Of a stretch of 64,000 nucleotides of DNA, positions 20,309 to 32,074 are shown in pieces. The notes below the pieces were generated by a model. That model ran no database searches, was not told where the DNA came from, and worked only from the letters and a program-made list of their open reading frames with translations. Every line of letters starts with the position of its first letter. Positions within the stretch are counted from its first letter, which is position 1. The DNA is taken from contig JAQOOI010000050.1 in assembly GCA_028554645.1 (NCBI GenBank), forward strand, positions 170,700 through 234,699, read 5' to 3'. The DNA is from Omphalotus guepiniiformis. Taxonomy: Eukaryota; Basidiomycota; Agaricomycetes; Agaricales; Omphalotaceae. The position numbers and the translations under genes were made by a program.

Positions 20309-23300
20309 ATACAGGTCCTTCTGAGTTAGAATCGGAACAGTCTAGTGTAGATCACAAGGACAGCAATTTTCACTTTGTATTTAATCATCCTGAGAATAAA
20401 TTTGCGTCAGTATCTACAAAGTCCGATTCAAAACCTGTGAGAGAACGTTATCCACCGAATTCACCAGAATGGATAGCACAGAGAGTAAGGGAGGATGAGT
20501 CAGAACGAGCGGTGGGAATTTTGAGAGCATGGATGCCAACCTGTCAGGCCAGGGAAGCATCGGAAGAAACGGTTGCCCAGATCCAGTCATTGGACATTAG
20601 CGAAGCCGTCACAGCCGTAAAGTCACTCAAGAAAAACTTGCGGTTCGTAAAAGGTACTAAGGGCAGAGATCTCAAGCTGTCTGTTACAATCGATGACATC
20701 GAAAGTGGCAAGCAGATAGAAACATCAGCATTACTTGACAGTGGAGCAACGGGTTCTTGCGTCAATAAAGAATTCGTAGAGCGACATGGCTTAACTGTTA
20801 AGAAATTACCAGTAAAGATGCCGGTATACAATGCGATGGTAATCTAAACGAGGACGGTTCAATTGAAGGATTCATAGAAGTCAGATTGGTAATGGGAGAT
20901 CATGCGGAACACATTGAACTTGCTGTTACAAATTTAGGCAAAACGGACATATTCCTAGGACTCAATTGGTTAAGGTGTTATAACCCCAATATAGATTGGA
21001 ATGACTCAACCTTAAAGTTTGATCGATGTCCTAAGAAGTGTGGTTACATACCATATTACCTAAAACCTGAATCCAACGCTGAAGTCCGAGAACTGGAAGA
21101 AGGGGATCAGTTGTTTTACCTGAATTGGGACGGATATCTTCGGAGTATGAACTTTGGAAAAGGCAAAAAGACTGAGTCAAAAGCAGACAAGTACGTCAAT
21201 GAGTACAAGGATGTTTTTGATGAAGCTGATTTCCAAAATTTTCTCGAACGAAGACCCTGGGACCATGCAATTGAACTGAAGCCAGACTTTACGCCAGTAG
21301 ATTGCAAGGTCTATCCATTAAATCCTTCGGAACAGAAAGTTTTAGATGAGTTCATTAAGGAAAATCTGAAATCTGGACGAATTAGACCATCAAAGTCACC
21401 GATGGCCTCACCATTCTTCTTTGTGGCAAAGAAAGATGGGAAACTTCGACCTGTTCAGGATTATTGGAAGTTGAATGAAGCAACGATAAAGAACAAATAC
21501 CCATTGCCGCTCATTCAGGAACTCATTGATAAACTGAAGGATTCGAAAGTATTTTCGAAAATGGATGTTCAATGGGGATACAATAATATCCGGATCAAAG
21601 AAGGTGATGAGTGGAAGGCAGCATTTAGGACTAATCAGGGGCTCTTTGAACCAACGGTTATGTTCTTTGGTCTTACAAATTCTCTGGCAACCTTCCAAGC
21701 GTTCATGAATCATATCTTAAGGGATTTGATCAATGAAGGTCATGTCATGGTGTACTTAGACGACATTTTGGTTTTCACAAATACAATTGAAGAGCACGAG
21801 TCAATTGTAAAACAGGTGTTAGATATATTATGACAACACAAGTTGTATCTTAGACCTGAAAAGTGCGAATTCGAGACCAGTAATGTTGAGTATCTTGGAG
21901 TGTTTGTAGGAAACGGACAAGTGCGGATGGATCCAAAGAAAGTCAAAGCGGTAAAAGAATGGAAAATACCAGGAAACAAGAAGGAAGTACAGTCCTTCTT
22001 GGGTTTCTGCAATTTCTACCGATGATTTATCTGAGGATTTAGTCAAGTGGTGAAACCATTGTCATCACTAACTGGGAATTCAAAGTGGGAATGGACAGAG
22101 CAACAACAGCAGGCATTCGAAGAACTCAAAAAGTAGAATTGCCGAAGAAGTTGTTCTAACCATACCCCATGATCATGGACAATTCAGAGTCGAGGCAGAT
22201 TCATCAGATTATGCGAACAGAGCTGTCTTATCGCAAAAGATAGATGGAAAATTGTGGCCTATTGCATTCAGATCTAGATCTCTAAATGAAACAGAACGTA
22301 ATTATGAGATCTATGATAAGGAAATGATGGCCATTATGGATTCCTTAGCAGATTGGAGACAATATCTGATGGGTGCGGAAGAGTCATTTGAGATCTATAC
22401 AGATCATCAAAATCTTCAGTATTTCAAAAAGCCTCAGAAATTGAATCGCCGACAAGCCCGATAGATCACTGAATTATCCGAAGACAACTTTACATTGATT
22501 CATAAACCTGGAAAGTCGATGGGGAAGCCAGATGCATTGTCCAGGATGGCCAATCATGAGACGGGGGAGAATGACAATGAGGATGTGGTACTTTTAAAGC
22601 CGGAACTTTTTTCGATCAACAGATTAGAGATGCCCAAGGACGAGATCTTAGATCTTATAAAGAAGAAGTTGAAAGTACGGGATAATCTAGTGAATAAGGC
22701 TTTAGAAGGAAAAGAGAAGGATTGGATTGAGTCAGAGGAAGGAATTGTGACGTGGCAGGATAGGATTTACGTGCCTATTGATAATAGGTTACGAGGAAAG
22801 ATCATTGGATTGCATCATGATACCATTCTGACGGGACATCCAGGGCAGTTTAAAACCATGGAATTGGTGACGAGAAACTATTGGTGGCCAGGGATCACTC
22901 AGGATGTACAGAAATACGTTAGAGGATGTGAAAAGTGCCAGGCCACTAAGATTCATCGAACCAAACCAACGGGAACACTAGTCACAAATAATGTTCCACA
23001 AGGCCCCTGGGAAGTCATAGGAACAGATCTGATCGGAGAACTACCGGAAGCTGGAGGTTTTAATGCCATAAGTGTGACTGTGGACCATTTCACAAAACGA
23101 ACACGGCTGGTACCCACACACATGTCATTAACATCTGAAGGAATGGCCAGAATCTATAGAGACAAAATCTTTCCTATACATGGATTACCGAGAAAAATTA
23201 TTCATGATCGGGGAGGGGACCCCAATATCATTCCCGATTTATGAAGGAACTATACCGGTTATTAGGCATTCAGGGAAGTTTCACAACGGCATATCACCCA

Positions 23301-24236
23301 CAGACGAATGGACAGACGGAATGGATGAACCAAGAGATTGAACATTATCTCCGGTTATTCATCAATCAACATCAGAACGACTGGCATGAATGGTTACCAA
23401 CAGCAGAGTTCGTGTTGAATGATAGGATACACTCAGCCACAGGTGTCACTCCGTTCTATGCGGATATGGGACGACATCCGTATAAGGGAACAGCTCCAAA
23501 AACTCCATCGGCAAACCCCACAGCACAGGAATTTGCCGATAAGATGATCAAGATCAGAGACGAAGTAGGGGCAGCGCTTAAAAAAGCAAAGGAGGATATG
23601 ACTCGGTATTACAACAAGAAGAGGAAACCATCAGTCGAATACAAGCCTAACGACAAAGTATGGCTTGAAGCGACAAACCTGACTTCTGATCAACCAATGA
23701 AGAAGTTGGATGATAAACGATTTGGTCCTTTTGAAGTTGTAAAGAAAGTTGGAGCGACGTCGTATCAACTAAAGATACCGAAGACTTGGAAGAGGATACA
23801 TCCAGTCTTTAACGAGGTCCTACTGTCACCTTATCATCCACCTGAATTCCCCAAGCAACCCAAGAATGACAATCCGCCACCAGTGATAGAAGGAGAAGAA
23901 CCGGAGTTTGAAGTAGAAGAGGTAGTAGATTCAGGGAAATATAGGGAAGGGAGATTCGGTTACAAAGTACAATGGAAGGGATATTCACGGCACGAACAGA
24001 CATGGGAACCATTAGCAAACCTTGCAAATGCAAAGGAAGCAATTGAAGAGTTCCATAAAAAATTCCCCAATAAACCACGACCACCTCAGTTAAGAAAAAT
24101 TGAGGTCCCAATTTCCTTATTTCCGACATCATTGTTACGACCTATCCCTAAAGCATGTACGGAAGTAGTAGAAACGAAGAAGATGCCAACAGAAGCATTA
24201 GCAGTGAAGTTAGGACGATGGGAACATCGTTCCTAA
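20291..24236 (+). pseudogene. pol of element B
   Basis: In order: protease (LLDSGATGSCVNKEFV near 20730-20780), RT (PFFFVAKKDGKLRPVQDYWK; catalytic VYLDDILVF near 21750), RNase H (EADSSDYANRAVLS; DHQNLQYF), integrase zinc region (GCEKCQATK), integrase core (GTDLIGELPEAGGFNAIS; HPQTNGQTEWMNQ), and a C-terminal chromodomain (FEVEEVVDSGKYREGRFG; WKGYSRHEQTWEP). Lesions are a one-base deletion near 20835, TGA at about 21831, 22021 and 22030 where CGA is expected, a one-base insertion near 22133, TAG at 22462 (expected TGG), and a 5-bp duplication near 23210-23220 (GGGGAGGGGA). Confidence 0.9.
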
Positions 24237-24246
24237 GGAGGGGGTC
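24232..24246 (+). other. Polypurine tract of element B
   Basis: TAAGGAGGGGGTCA stands directly before the 3' LTR; the gag-pol stop lies within it. Confidence 0.7.
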
Positions 24247-24248
24247 AT

Positions 24249-24701
24249 GTTACGAACACTTTCTTTTTTCATCTTATCTCATTGTTTGTACATATAGACA
24301 CTTTTATTATCAGTAGATAGCATCTTAAATTATAGATCTAGGGTTATATTAAATACACACGTAGGTAGCATGATAATCGAGATCAAGCATGTAGACCTCA
24401 AGGCAATCACGATCATTAATGAAACACTTGAGGTGATCGAACTCATGGTAGACACACGGTGGATTAGTCAAGGGTTATAGCCCAGGGTTTAGGGTTTTAT
24501 TCATGTATATAACAAGTCCGTTTAGGTAGATATTTCTTTAGCTTCGATCTTGTCAATAACTCCTCGAGTTTAGACTTGTACTTAGCATAACTCCTTGTAT
24601 CATCTTCTCTTCTCAAATCTCATTCTCTGTTTTTCTCTTAACTCGTGTGAATCTAAGATTTTGTGTTTGGTTATTTGAGTTTATAACTCGAGTCGCTGAC
24701 A
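24249..24701 (+). repeat. 3' LTR of element B
   Basis: Nearly identical to the 5' LTR. The differences include one short insertion near 24498 (TTTTATTCATG against TTTTCATG) and a few transitions. Confidence 0.95.
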
Positions 24702-24820
24702 GCCTTGTCTAGAGACACAGGGTCTATGGCTATTGGTTTGCCTTGGTTGTTGGTGCTGATTGTGTTACGAAGACAAAAATCATCAATCTGCCACCCGAGA
24801 GCCGCTACTAGTAACTCCAT
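24702..24820 (-). pseudogene. Host exon X, 5' part split by element B
   Basis: Minus-strand open frame from about 24820 (MELLVAALGWQIDDFCLRN) to the GCCTT duplication, continuing at 18430-18380. An AG directly precedes the ATG, so this may be an internal exon rather than a true start. The family is not recognised. Confidence 0.5.
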
Positions 24821-25661
24821 CTAGCCTTTGTTCGCAAGGAATTCTACATCTGGCTTGAGAGAACGAAGAACACTGTGAGCATCCACACACAAGTCTCAAA
24901 GATGCTGCTGTTCAATGGTGATCAACAAACTCAAACGTTTGGCAGTGTTGCACTGAAAATGCATACACACCTGAAACACCTAAAATTAAACAATTTCTGC
25001 TGTGAATATGATGGGAATAAAGGGCTAGACTATGTCCCATAGTGCTAGCTAAAACATAGAACAAGAATAGTCAAGGCTCAAAGTGAAAGAACTACGGTGT
25101 ATGAGAATATATGGGAGCCCGACAGGATAAACAACTGGAAAATGCCCTCAGAGCCTCTATAAGTACACTGTAAAACAGTTACAAAGATGAATAATAACGA
25201 AATGCATAGGAGTAGTTTGTTTAGAATGGCTCAAGTGCATGATAAGAAAGGTCTAGATGTACCAAAAACATCACTAAATATAATACTTACACATATATAC
25301 CCAAGAACTGCACATAATTACCCTCTAGATGTGCCTACCTACCCAACTCAGTTATATTGTTTCTGTTTATATCCATTTTATACTTGATTTTATCCCTCTG
25401 TTTCTTTTATTTACTCCACTCAGTTTCTATCTATTTATGAAATACTTACAAGCAGTAGAGTACATATACTGTCATGTATAGGGTCAAGCACCCCAGGTTA
25501 CAACTGCCCGCCAAATTGGAGAACTTCTAGAGCATTAAATCACAGAAGGCCTCTTGATTGTGAATGTCAGGCCCTGGTTCTTTGAGCTGGTAGAGGCAGA
25601 CTATTAGGAATTGCAGTGCTTTAATAGAGTGCTAAATATCTGAACATCTGTTGTGTTTGAA

Positions 25662-25742
25662 CTGTCTGTCTGTCTGTCTATCTGTCTGTGTCTGTCTGTC
25701 TGTGTCTGTTTGTCTGTGTCTATCTGTCTGTGTCTGTCTGTT
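25662..25742 (+). repeat. TCTG/TGTC microsatellite
   Basis: About 80 bp of (CTGT)n with TATC and GTGTC interruptions, a simple-sequence repeat. Confidence 0.9.
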
Positions 25743-25837
25743 TTGCTGTTTCTGATACTCGTCGACAGGTCTAGACAGTGATCTTTCAGTTCAGTTAGTC
25801 TTTCCTACAGTCTAGCTCAACTTTAGTTAGTTTTCTG

Positions 25838-25860
25838 TGTGCGGAATCTTTGCCAACGCC
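25838..25860 (+). repeat. Leader motif TGTGCGGAA, copy 3
   Basis: TGTGCGGAATCTTTGCCAA followed by CGCC, a diverged third copy of the motif at 2504 and 10004, again followed by a C/A-rich stretch. Confidence 0.45.
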
Positions 25861-25984
25861 AGACTACACTCACTTCTACAAGGCAACCTTTGAGTCTAGA
25901 CAAGTTTCTACATCTTAGAGTGCTCATTTTGCTGCTATTAGCGAGATGTAAGCAGAAACCTCATTTACAACACTAGTGGTTCTG

Positions 25985-27010
25985 TTGAGAAGGAACAGAT
26001 TCAGATGGGCCCTGGGAAGCTTCCAGATGGCTGTCTCTAGTCATTTTATTTCCCTGTCAATCACCCTGAACATCCCAACATGTTCAAGGGTATGTCTGCA
26101 ATTCTCCAGAAGTGTGGTATCAATATTCTCAATGCATGTGGCAAGGAATTGAAGGCACAATGCAAGGATTTTGATTGTAAATCAACAGATCAGACTTGTT
26201 GCATGTGTCACATACTCTACAATCAACTAGACTTCGTGGATATTGAGTCAATACTTCAAGCACATTGCCGGAGCCAGTGTTATGAAGTGGCCATTTTACT
26301 CAGTCTAGGTCACATGACACTGATTACTATAGATGTTTCCACACCTAGGAGTATATAAGACTAGCTAACCTCTTGATGTACTCCTTAGTCTTAGTATTAA
26401 TGTCTTGAATCTATCTCTGTCTGCTTCTCTGCTTCTGTCTCTCTGTCTGTGTACTGTTTCCTTCTGTCTGGGTTCTATCTCTCCATATCAGTTTCTCCAT
26501 ATCAGTTTCTCCATCTCAGTCTCCTGTCTGGTTATCTTGTCTCTGCTTGGTAGACAACATGTCTCTTTCCACCAAGCTGGAGGCCTTCTTCTGAGCACAG
26601 TTGCTCAGCATACTCTCTGTTAGACAGAGGGCCCCATCTCAATGACTCCATTCATGCTATCTCCTGCCCTAATGATCTGTTCACCATCTCTGTCCACCTC
26701 TTACTGCATTGGCAGTCCCAACCACCCCTTCCTGAGCCATGTACTACCTTCTGGAGTCACCCCTAGGTTCAAGGAGCACCAGGATGGTCAGCTCTTAACA
26801 GCCAGGGTGTTCATGTCATATTCCTTCTGAAGTTTCACTGTGAATTGAATCTGATTGAACAGTGCTGGGAATACTTAAAGCGGCTCTATTGTTTCTATCC
26901 GGAATCTTCCTGTGAAGACATGTTGAAGAAAAATGCACTTGAATGTCTAGACTTGGTACCCATTGGGTCAATCTGCCAGTACGTATCATGATGGAATCCC
27001 ATTTGTCGAG
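25985..27010 (+). pseudogene. DDE transposase relic (Tc1/IS630-like fungal family)
   Basis: The translated pieces fit the C-terminal half of a fungal DDE endonuclease: EKEQIQMGPGKLPDG, ILQKCGI, a Cys/His region with CKDFDC and CCMCHILYNQLDF, then, after the solo LTR at 26278-26800, FLLKFHCELNLIEQCWEYLK with the catalytic acidic residue of the Glu-Gln-Cys-Trp type motif. The first catalytic aspartates are missing upstream and a stop lies near 26038, so the copy is dead. Removing the LTR joins the two halves in frame (HCRSQ|GVHVIFLLK). Confidence 0.75.
26278..26800 (+). repeat. Solo LTR, family C, inside the DDE relic
   Basis: 523 bp starting TGTTATGAAG and ending CTCTTAACA (TGTTA/TAACA ends), flanked by a perfect 5-bp duplication GCCAG (26273-26277 and 26801-26805). 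It holds a TATA box GTATATAAG (26351-26359) and a CT-rich downstream part. It is unlike LTRs A and B. Confidence 0.85.
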
Positions 27011-27677
27011 AATGATGTTCACATGTCATTATGATAGCTTTTTCAACAGATCAATGAAATTCATGGATGCATATTCAAAAGGGCTTAACAGTTGTCAAGC
27101 TACATGAGCAGCATGAAAATATAAGGGTCATAGAGTCCTTCCTACAAACATCCTGGAAGAGCTCGATCATTAAAAACTTTCAGTAGATAGACAATCTTCA
27201 TTTCTGAACTAGTATTTTTATAACTGTATATGTAATTCTTAATGTCTTATTTCAAAATTTCCATATAAAAAATTAAATGGTTATATAAACATATTCATGG
27301 CACAGATTGTCCAGCAGGCTACTATACAAATTTATATGTGTGTTTTCGATATATTTCTGACATATAGAGCATGTGATGTATATGACTGGAGTCACATGGG
27401 GTTGGTGGGATGTGTACACCCTATATCTTAGTATAGGGACTAACACGGGTGGCTGATTCACAGGGACCAACTGCAACTGCCCGCAATCAATGAGATGGGT
27501 CAGATACAGGTAAGTTTCCACAGTCATGGTATGGATCACAGGTACCTGCGGGTGTTGTATGTACATGTATTGTCACTACCCTAATAGAAAAGATTCTGTT
27601 GATCACTGTCGCACCTGTCCGTGCTATTTAGTCTACACTCATTCACCCATTCAAAACATCTCGAAATATCTCATAAA
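27011..27677. other. Intergenic, upstream of hAT gene
   Basis: AT-rich to about 27340, then a segment with GGTACCTGCGGGT (near 27541) of the GC-rich kind sometimes seen near hAT ends. No terminal inverted repeat could be fixed by eye. Confidence 0.35.
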
Positions 27678-30600
27678 ATGAACTCAGATCAGAATACCCC
27701 TCAGAGCACCCCTCGTTGTCTGCTTAATCCATCATTTTCATGGCCTTCTGCAAATCAAGCTCCATCCTCTCCTTATAGTATCCCTGGCCACTATGCTAAT
27801 CTCAGCTCACCTTACCATCTTCATATATCTAATTCAATAATACCTAATAGTACTATGACACTCGGCAACTCTCGTCAAGGCATAGATCAAGAGAACTGGC
27901 CCCCAGTTCTCAGACTCGGAAGTCAAATATCAAGCCCTGCTCTCATTTCTGGTTCTGTCTCACGCCAAAAACAGAAAACGCCACCAATATATGGCATGTC
28001 CAACTTTGAAGCATGGAACTATACAGACAAGGAAATCATAGGTATGCAATCTTCTGATGGATTCTCTGATTGCATATTTACTGCTTCTTAACTATGGATA
28101 CCACACTTTTGGTTTGGAGATTCCCTGTCTATTCCCATTACACTGTCACTCTCGAGCATGATATCCAATTATATGCGATGACATTCTGCTTTCATTGTGC
28201 TTATGACAACTCTTCACATTCTGTTGTCTGGCATGCATGGCAAAAGACTGGAGATGGTACTCACTCTCTGAAGACTACAATGGAGAAGTATAATCACCAA
28301 TGTGGTGTGCACACTGTGGATAGTGCTGGTGGGCTTATACATGTGGATTACTCCCCTGCAGCACACTGCACTCTTATAGCACTTCGCTGTGCAACCAATT
28401 TCTGCTCCTTCAATTCTGTTAATGATTCTTGGTACAAGGTTGAAGTTGAAATGCTCTGACTTGGTACCACTCTTCTATCTGCAGCAACCGTTTCTCATGA
28501 TACTTGGCTGTTGTATATCAACACTGCTAAGCTACTCAAACAGTATATTATTGTTGAGTGGTCTTTTCTTTCTTATATATGACTGCACTGACATCATCAT
28601 AAAGAGTCATCATCTTCGATATCACGTCATCACTGATGGATGGTCAAGTTCTCTTAGGACTTCAGAGATTGGTTTAGTCATTCAGTACTACCTAGATGGT
28701 TATATTCACCGTCTTGTGCTTGAGTATATCCAGTCAGTGATTTCTTTATATTATGATATATACACACTAAACTTTTTCCACTAGAATTACTGAACAACAT
28801 ACTGGTAAGAATATTGCCCAGTCAATATTCCAATGTCTTGAGCAATATGGTATTCTTACTTTAGTGAGTTCTCTTATATGACTCTAGAGCTGAATCTGAT
28901 ATAAGTACAACAGATGCTTTTCCTTGTGATGGATAATGCCTCAAACTGTGACTCAACGGCATCTGAACTTGGAGTGTTGGCTCCATTGTTTGAAGGTGTT
29001 TCGTGGCGCCTATGTTGTCTTCTACATATTCTCAATCTAATTGCTAAGGTATAAATCTGAGTTTACTTAGTACCTTGCTAATAATCAATTCAGGCTATAC
29101 TTGCTCATTTCTCAAAAGCTGCCAAGTGCAAGAAGACAGTCTCTGACCCATCTGCTTCTGGCTCATTACCTATAGAGGTTGATGCATTGGAGGAAGAGGG
29201 ACTTGGTGATGATGATCTTGATAGTGCTGCTGCTGATGATGAGTCTGAAAAGCTGGCAGCTGTATCAGCAGGCCAGATCTTGCATGACCAGGCAGTGGTG
29301 AAGTCAGTTAAGGCACATGCAATTCTGTATATGGCAAAGAAAGGTATTCAAACAACCACTGCACAAGAACAAAATGCGCAAGGAATTATCTCTAAGGTGA
29401 GAGTATTGTCTGTATTGTGTATATTTGTGACCCAGATACTTGATAATGATATAGGTTTCTGGTCTTGCACATCATGTGCATGACTCCACCACAATTTTAC
29501 GTCCAGAGTTTAAGAGGCTATTAGCTTCAACACCAAATCTTAATACTGACAAAAGAAACACTCTCGCGCTGGGTTGCAACCTGATGGAACTCTGAGTATA
29601 GTTGTCTAGATGATCATATCCGGTTACAGCCTGCTGTAGAATCACTCACTGGTCAATCTCATCTGAAGCTTGGAGCTTATCAACTCAATAGTGAGCAGTG
29701 GATATTAGCACGTCAACTTCAAGGTCTTCTCAAGTTGAGTTGTTTACTGCATTCTAATATTTGCTACACATATCAATCTCTCTATCAGATTTTTGTTCCA
29801 GCAACACTTGCCTTTTCCCAAGCAAAGTTACCTTTGATAACTGAGGCAATTGGGCTAATTGATGATATTATTCTTGACCTTGAGCATGTGCAGGACTCCG
29901 AAACTAATCGGAGAGGTGATCAAGTGTCACCTGTCATCTGCATTGCTGCTCAGTTAGAGATATTTGTTGCAAACAAATACCTCACTTTGTTTCATCAATG
30001 CGAGGTCTACTCAATTGCTATAGCTATGTCTCCAGACAAGAAGCTTCAGTGGTTTTCTCATCGTCATTCTCGCTGTATTGAAGATGTAGATGAAGTACAG
30101 GAGTCTGTTATTGACCAGTGGAACAAGTCATATAAACATTTGCCAACAATCAACATTCAGACTTCACAGTCATCAGAATCCTTTTATTTGCCAGTAAGTG
30201 TATCTATCTACTGTACAGGTGATTGTGTGCTAAAATTGACCTGTGTAGGCAGAGGATGACGATGATGATTGGGCTTCCCAGTGTTGTCAATCTGACTTAG
30301 CCCAACATACAGCCTTACTTGGCACTACTGCGATCCCTGATGATATTGAGGCTTATCTCGCTGAGCCTCCAATGTCTTTAGCTGAACTTCAGAGACATAA
30401 TGGTGTTATGATGTATTGGCACACTAATAAGGATAAGTGGCCTCGGTTGTATCAATATGCTTCTGATTACTGCTCTGCTCCTGGTAAGTACTTATCAAAT
30501 CACTTTGAAAAATAAACTCAAAATTGATTTAATATTGACTGCATTATTACAGCTTCTTTAGTAGAAGCGGAAAGCGCATTCTCCAATGACTGTCATCAAG

Positions 30601-30743
30601 TTAATTTCATGCAAACAAACATGTCCCATGACACCTTCAATGCTTCAATGTGTATGGGTTCTTGGTCAGAGTCCAGCTTCTTTGACTTAAAGAAAGCAAT
30701 TTTATGCATTGATCAGACTATTATGGATGGAAGAAATGTGTAG
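27678..30743 (+). pseudogene. hAT-family transposase, multi-exon
   Basis: The N-terminus is Ser/Pro-rich (MNSDQNTPQSTPRCLL). It is followed by a BED-finger-like region (FHCAYDNSSH ... WHAWQKTGDGTHSL), the hAT core (HVITDGWSSSL near 28635; HILNLIAK near 29015; acidic loop at 29180-29260) and the C-terminal hAT dimerisation region (PPMSLAELQRHNGVMMYW; AFSNDCHQVNFMQTNMSHDTF; stop 30741-30743). Introns with GT...AG ends are visible, for example near 29050-29092, 29396-29453, 30195-30248 and 30484-30552. Lesions include TGA at 28457 where Arg is expected and several doubtful splice points, so it is probably inactive, though only mildly decayed. hAT transposases cut and paste DNA with 8-bp duplications. 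Confidence 0.8.
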
Positions 30744-32000
30744 ACTACTCTACCAACTCTTAACAATTGTTTTGTGCTCTTCAAATACTAATATTGGTTT
30801 ACTCATGTAGCATTCACAAAGTAAAACTAACTTTCAATCTGTGTATACATTCTGATACCAGTGTTTGTGTAGATTCTGCCCATGCACCAACAAAGGTCCC
30901 AATGAAGTGTTCTGACACATTCAATATTGAGGACATTGAGGCCACTTTTGTGGCAGCTTTGCTATCTTTTTGTGTTCCTAGCATAGCTGCCATGTAATGT
31001 ACAGTATGTACAAAACTAGTTTTGTAATAATATGGTTTTTTTTTGGTTTTTTTACTGCCTGTTATGCCAACCCGGAAAGGAAGGAAAGCCCAAAATTGCC
31101 TGACCTATGGGTAAGTATGTGGAATTTATTATCATTTCCGGTGTCGAGTGCCGCTGCTTACATATCACGGTGCTCCGCGCCACACATTCCCCCTTTCGTC
31201 GTACATATATACTGCATGTACGGCTCCATACCCCTTTATCTGTTTGTCTCTTGTACTACCACCACGAAGACAACCGGAATGTATTCTTTGCTTTGCTGGA
31301 TTTCCGAGTGACGGCCAACCCTTATTTCAACAAAGTAATACCACATGGACAGCCTCTCAATAATCTTTTAGTATTACTTTCAAAAGAATCTTAAGAGAAA
31401 TCACTTTTGAAAGTATTTTAGTTGTGCTAAAAGATATATAATCTTCGTATACTTTCGGAATTATATTGAAAGTCAAATCTATTGAGATTTTTTCTGGCAC
31501 TTTCTGTGGCTGTGTACGGACTCTTTTGTATACAAGTAACCGATCGATCAAGTTGACGCGTTTTCAGGGGTGCTCTCCTATACACCTCGATCCTCGGACT
31601 TTGAACACCACGATGGTCGGGATAACAGTCATTGTCAATCAGTAACCGTGCCTGCTCATTTTTTTTTTCACTGTACTCCCACCCTCTCTCCTGTCCGCAT
31701 TGGCAGCAGACGGACGTGAATGCTTTCTTGTGCCTGTTAGGGACCATCTGTCCAGGAACCTCAGGCTCAGGCTGTGGAGTATATTGCCCGTCTTTCACTG
31801 CATAGCAGCTCTAGTCAAACTTTCAGGTCAATGGGAGCCGTTTTATTGAATCGACGACAGGTATATCTAACCCAGAGCTAAGGGCCGAGACTTTCAGGTG
31901 CGTTCTAAGTCTGTGCGCTGTCAGCCTAACGTTTTCATTATTAAACTGCCTTCAGGTTCTCAGAAGAGCTTGAAAAGTCTTCGCAATCTAAATGGATGCA
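30744..32000. other. Repeat-to-gene transition, no gene seen
   Basis: The 3' flank of the hAT gene is AT-rich to about 31,050. Base composition then rises to that of the gene-rich half. Short open frames (for example 31427-31798 minus) have no recognisable content. Confidence 0.5.
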
Positions 32001-32001
32001 G

Positions 32002-32008
32002 TATAAAG
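32002..32008 (+). promoter_or_regulatory. TATA box of fruit-body-type gene
   Basis: TATAAAG lies 67 bp before the chosen ATG (32075), giving a short leader of about 40 nt. Position only; activity inferred. Confidence 0.5.
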
Positions 32009-32074
32009 AGTAGTGCAAAGTACGATATCGAGCTGCCAGCACCCTTAGCACTTCTCTTTCCACAAAGTGCCAAC

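Larger units (their letters stand above)
18431..24701 (+). mobile_element. Element B: Ty3/gypsy chromovirus (6.27 kb)
   Basis: LTRs at 18431-18881 and 24249-24701 differ at only about five sites and one short indel, and the element is flanked by the duplication GCCTT (18426-18430 and 24702-24706). It codes gag with a complete zinc knuckle and, in the -1 frame, pol with protease, RT, RNase H, integrase and chromodomain. The lesions are few (three TGA, one TAG, about three small indels), so the insertion is young although inactive as it stands. The family also left the solo LTR at 13421. Confidence 0.95.
24821..25984. other. Non-coding interval with LTR-like end
   Basis: No gene is supported; the 66-codon open frame at 25187 has no recognisable content. 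The right part (25340-25837) is LTR/leader-like and ends in the third copy of the TGTGCGGAA motif. Confidence 0.4.

Noticed and set aside
25187..25387. 66-codon ORF as a gene
   Set aside because: No recognisable content, AT-rich repeat surroundings, no promoter or splice signals.
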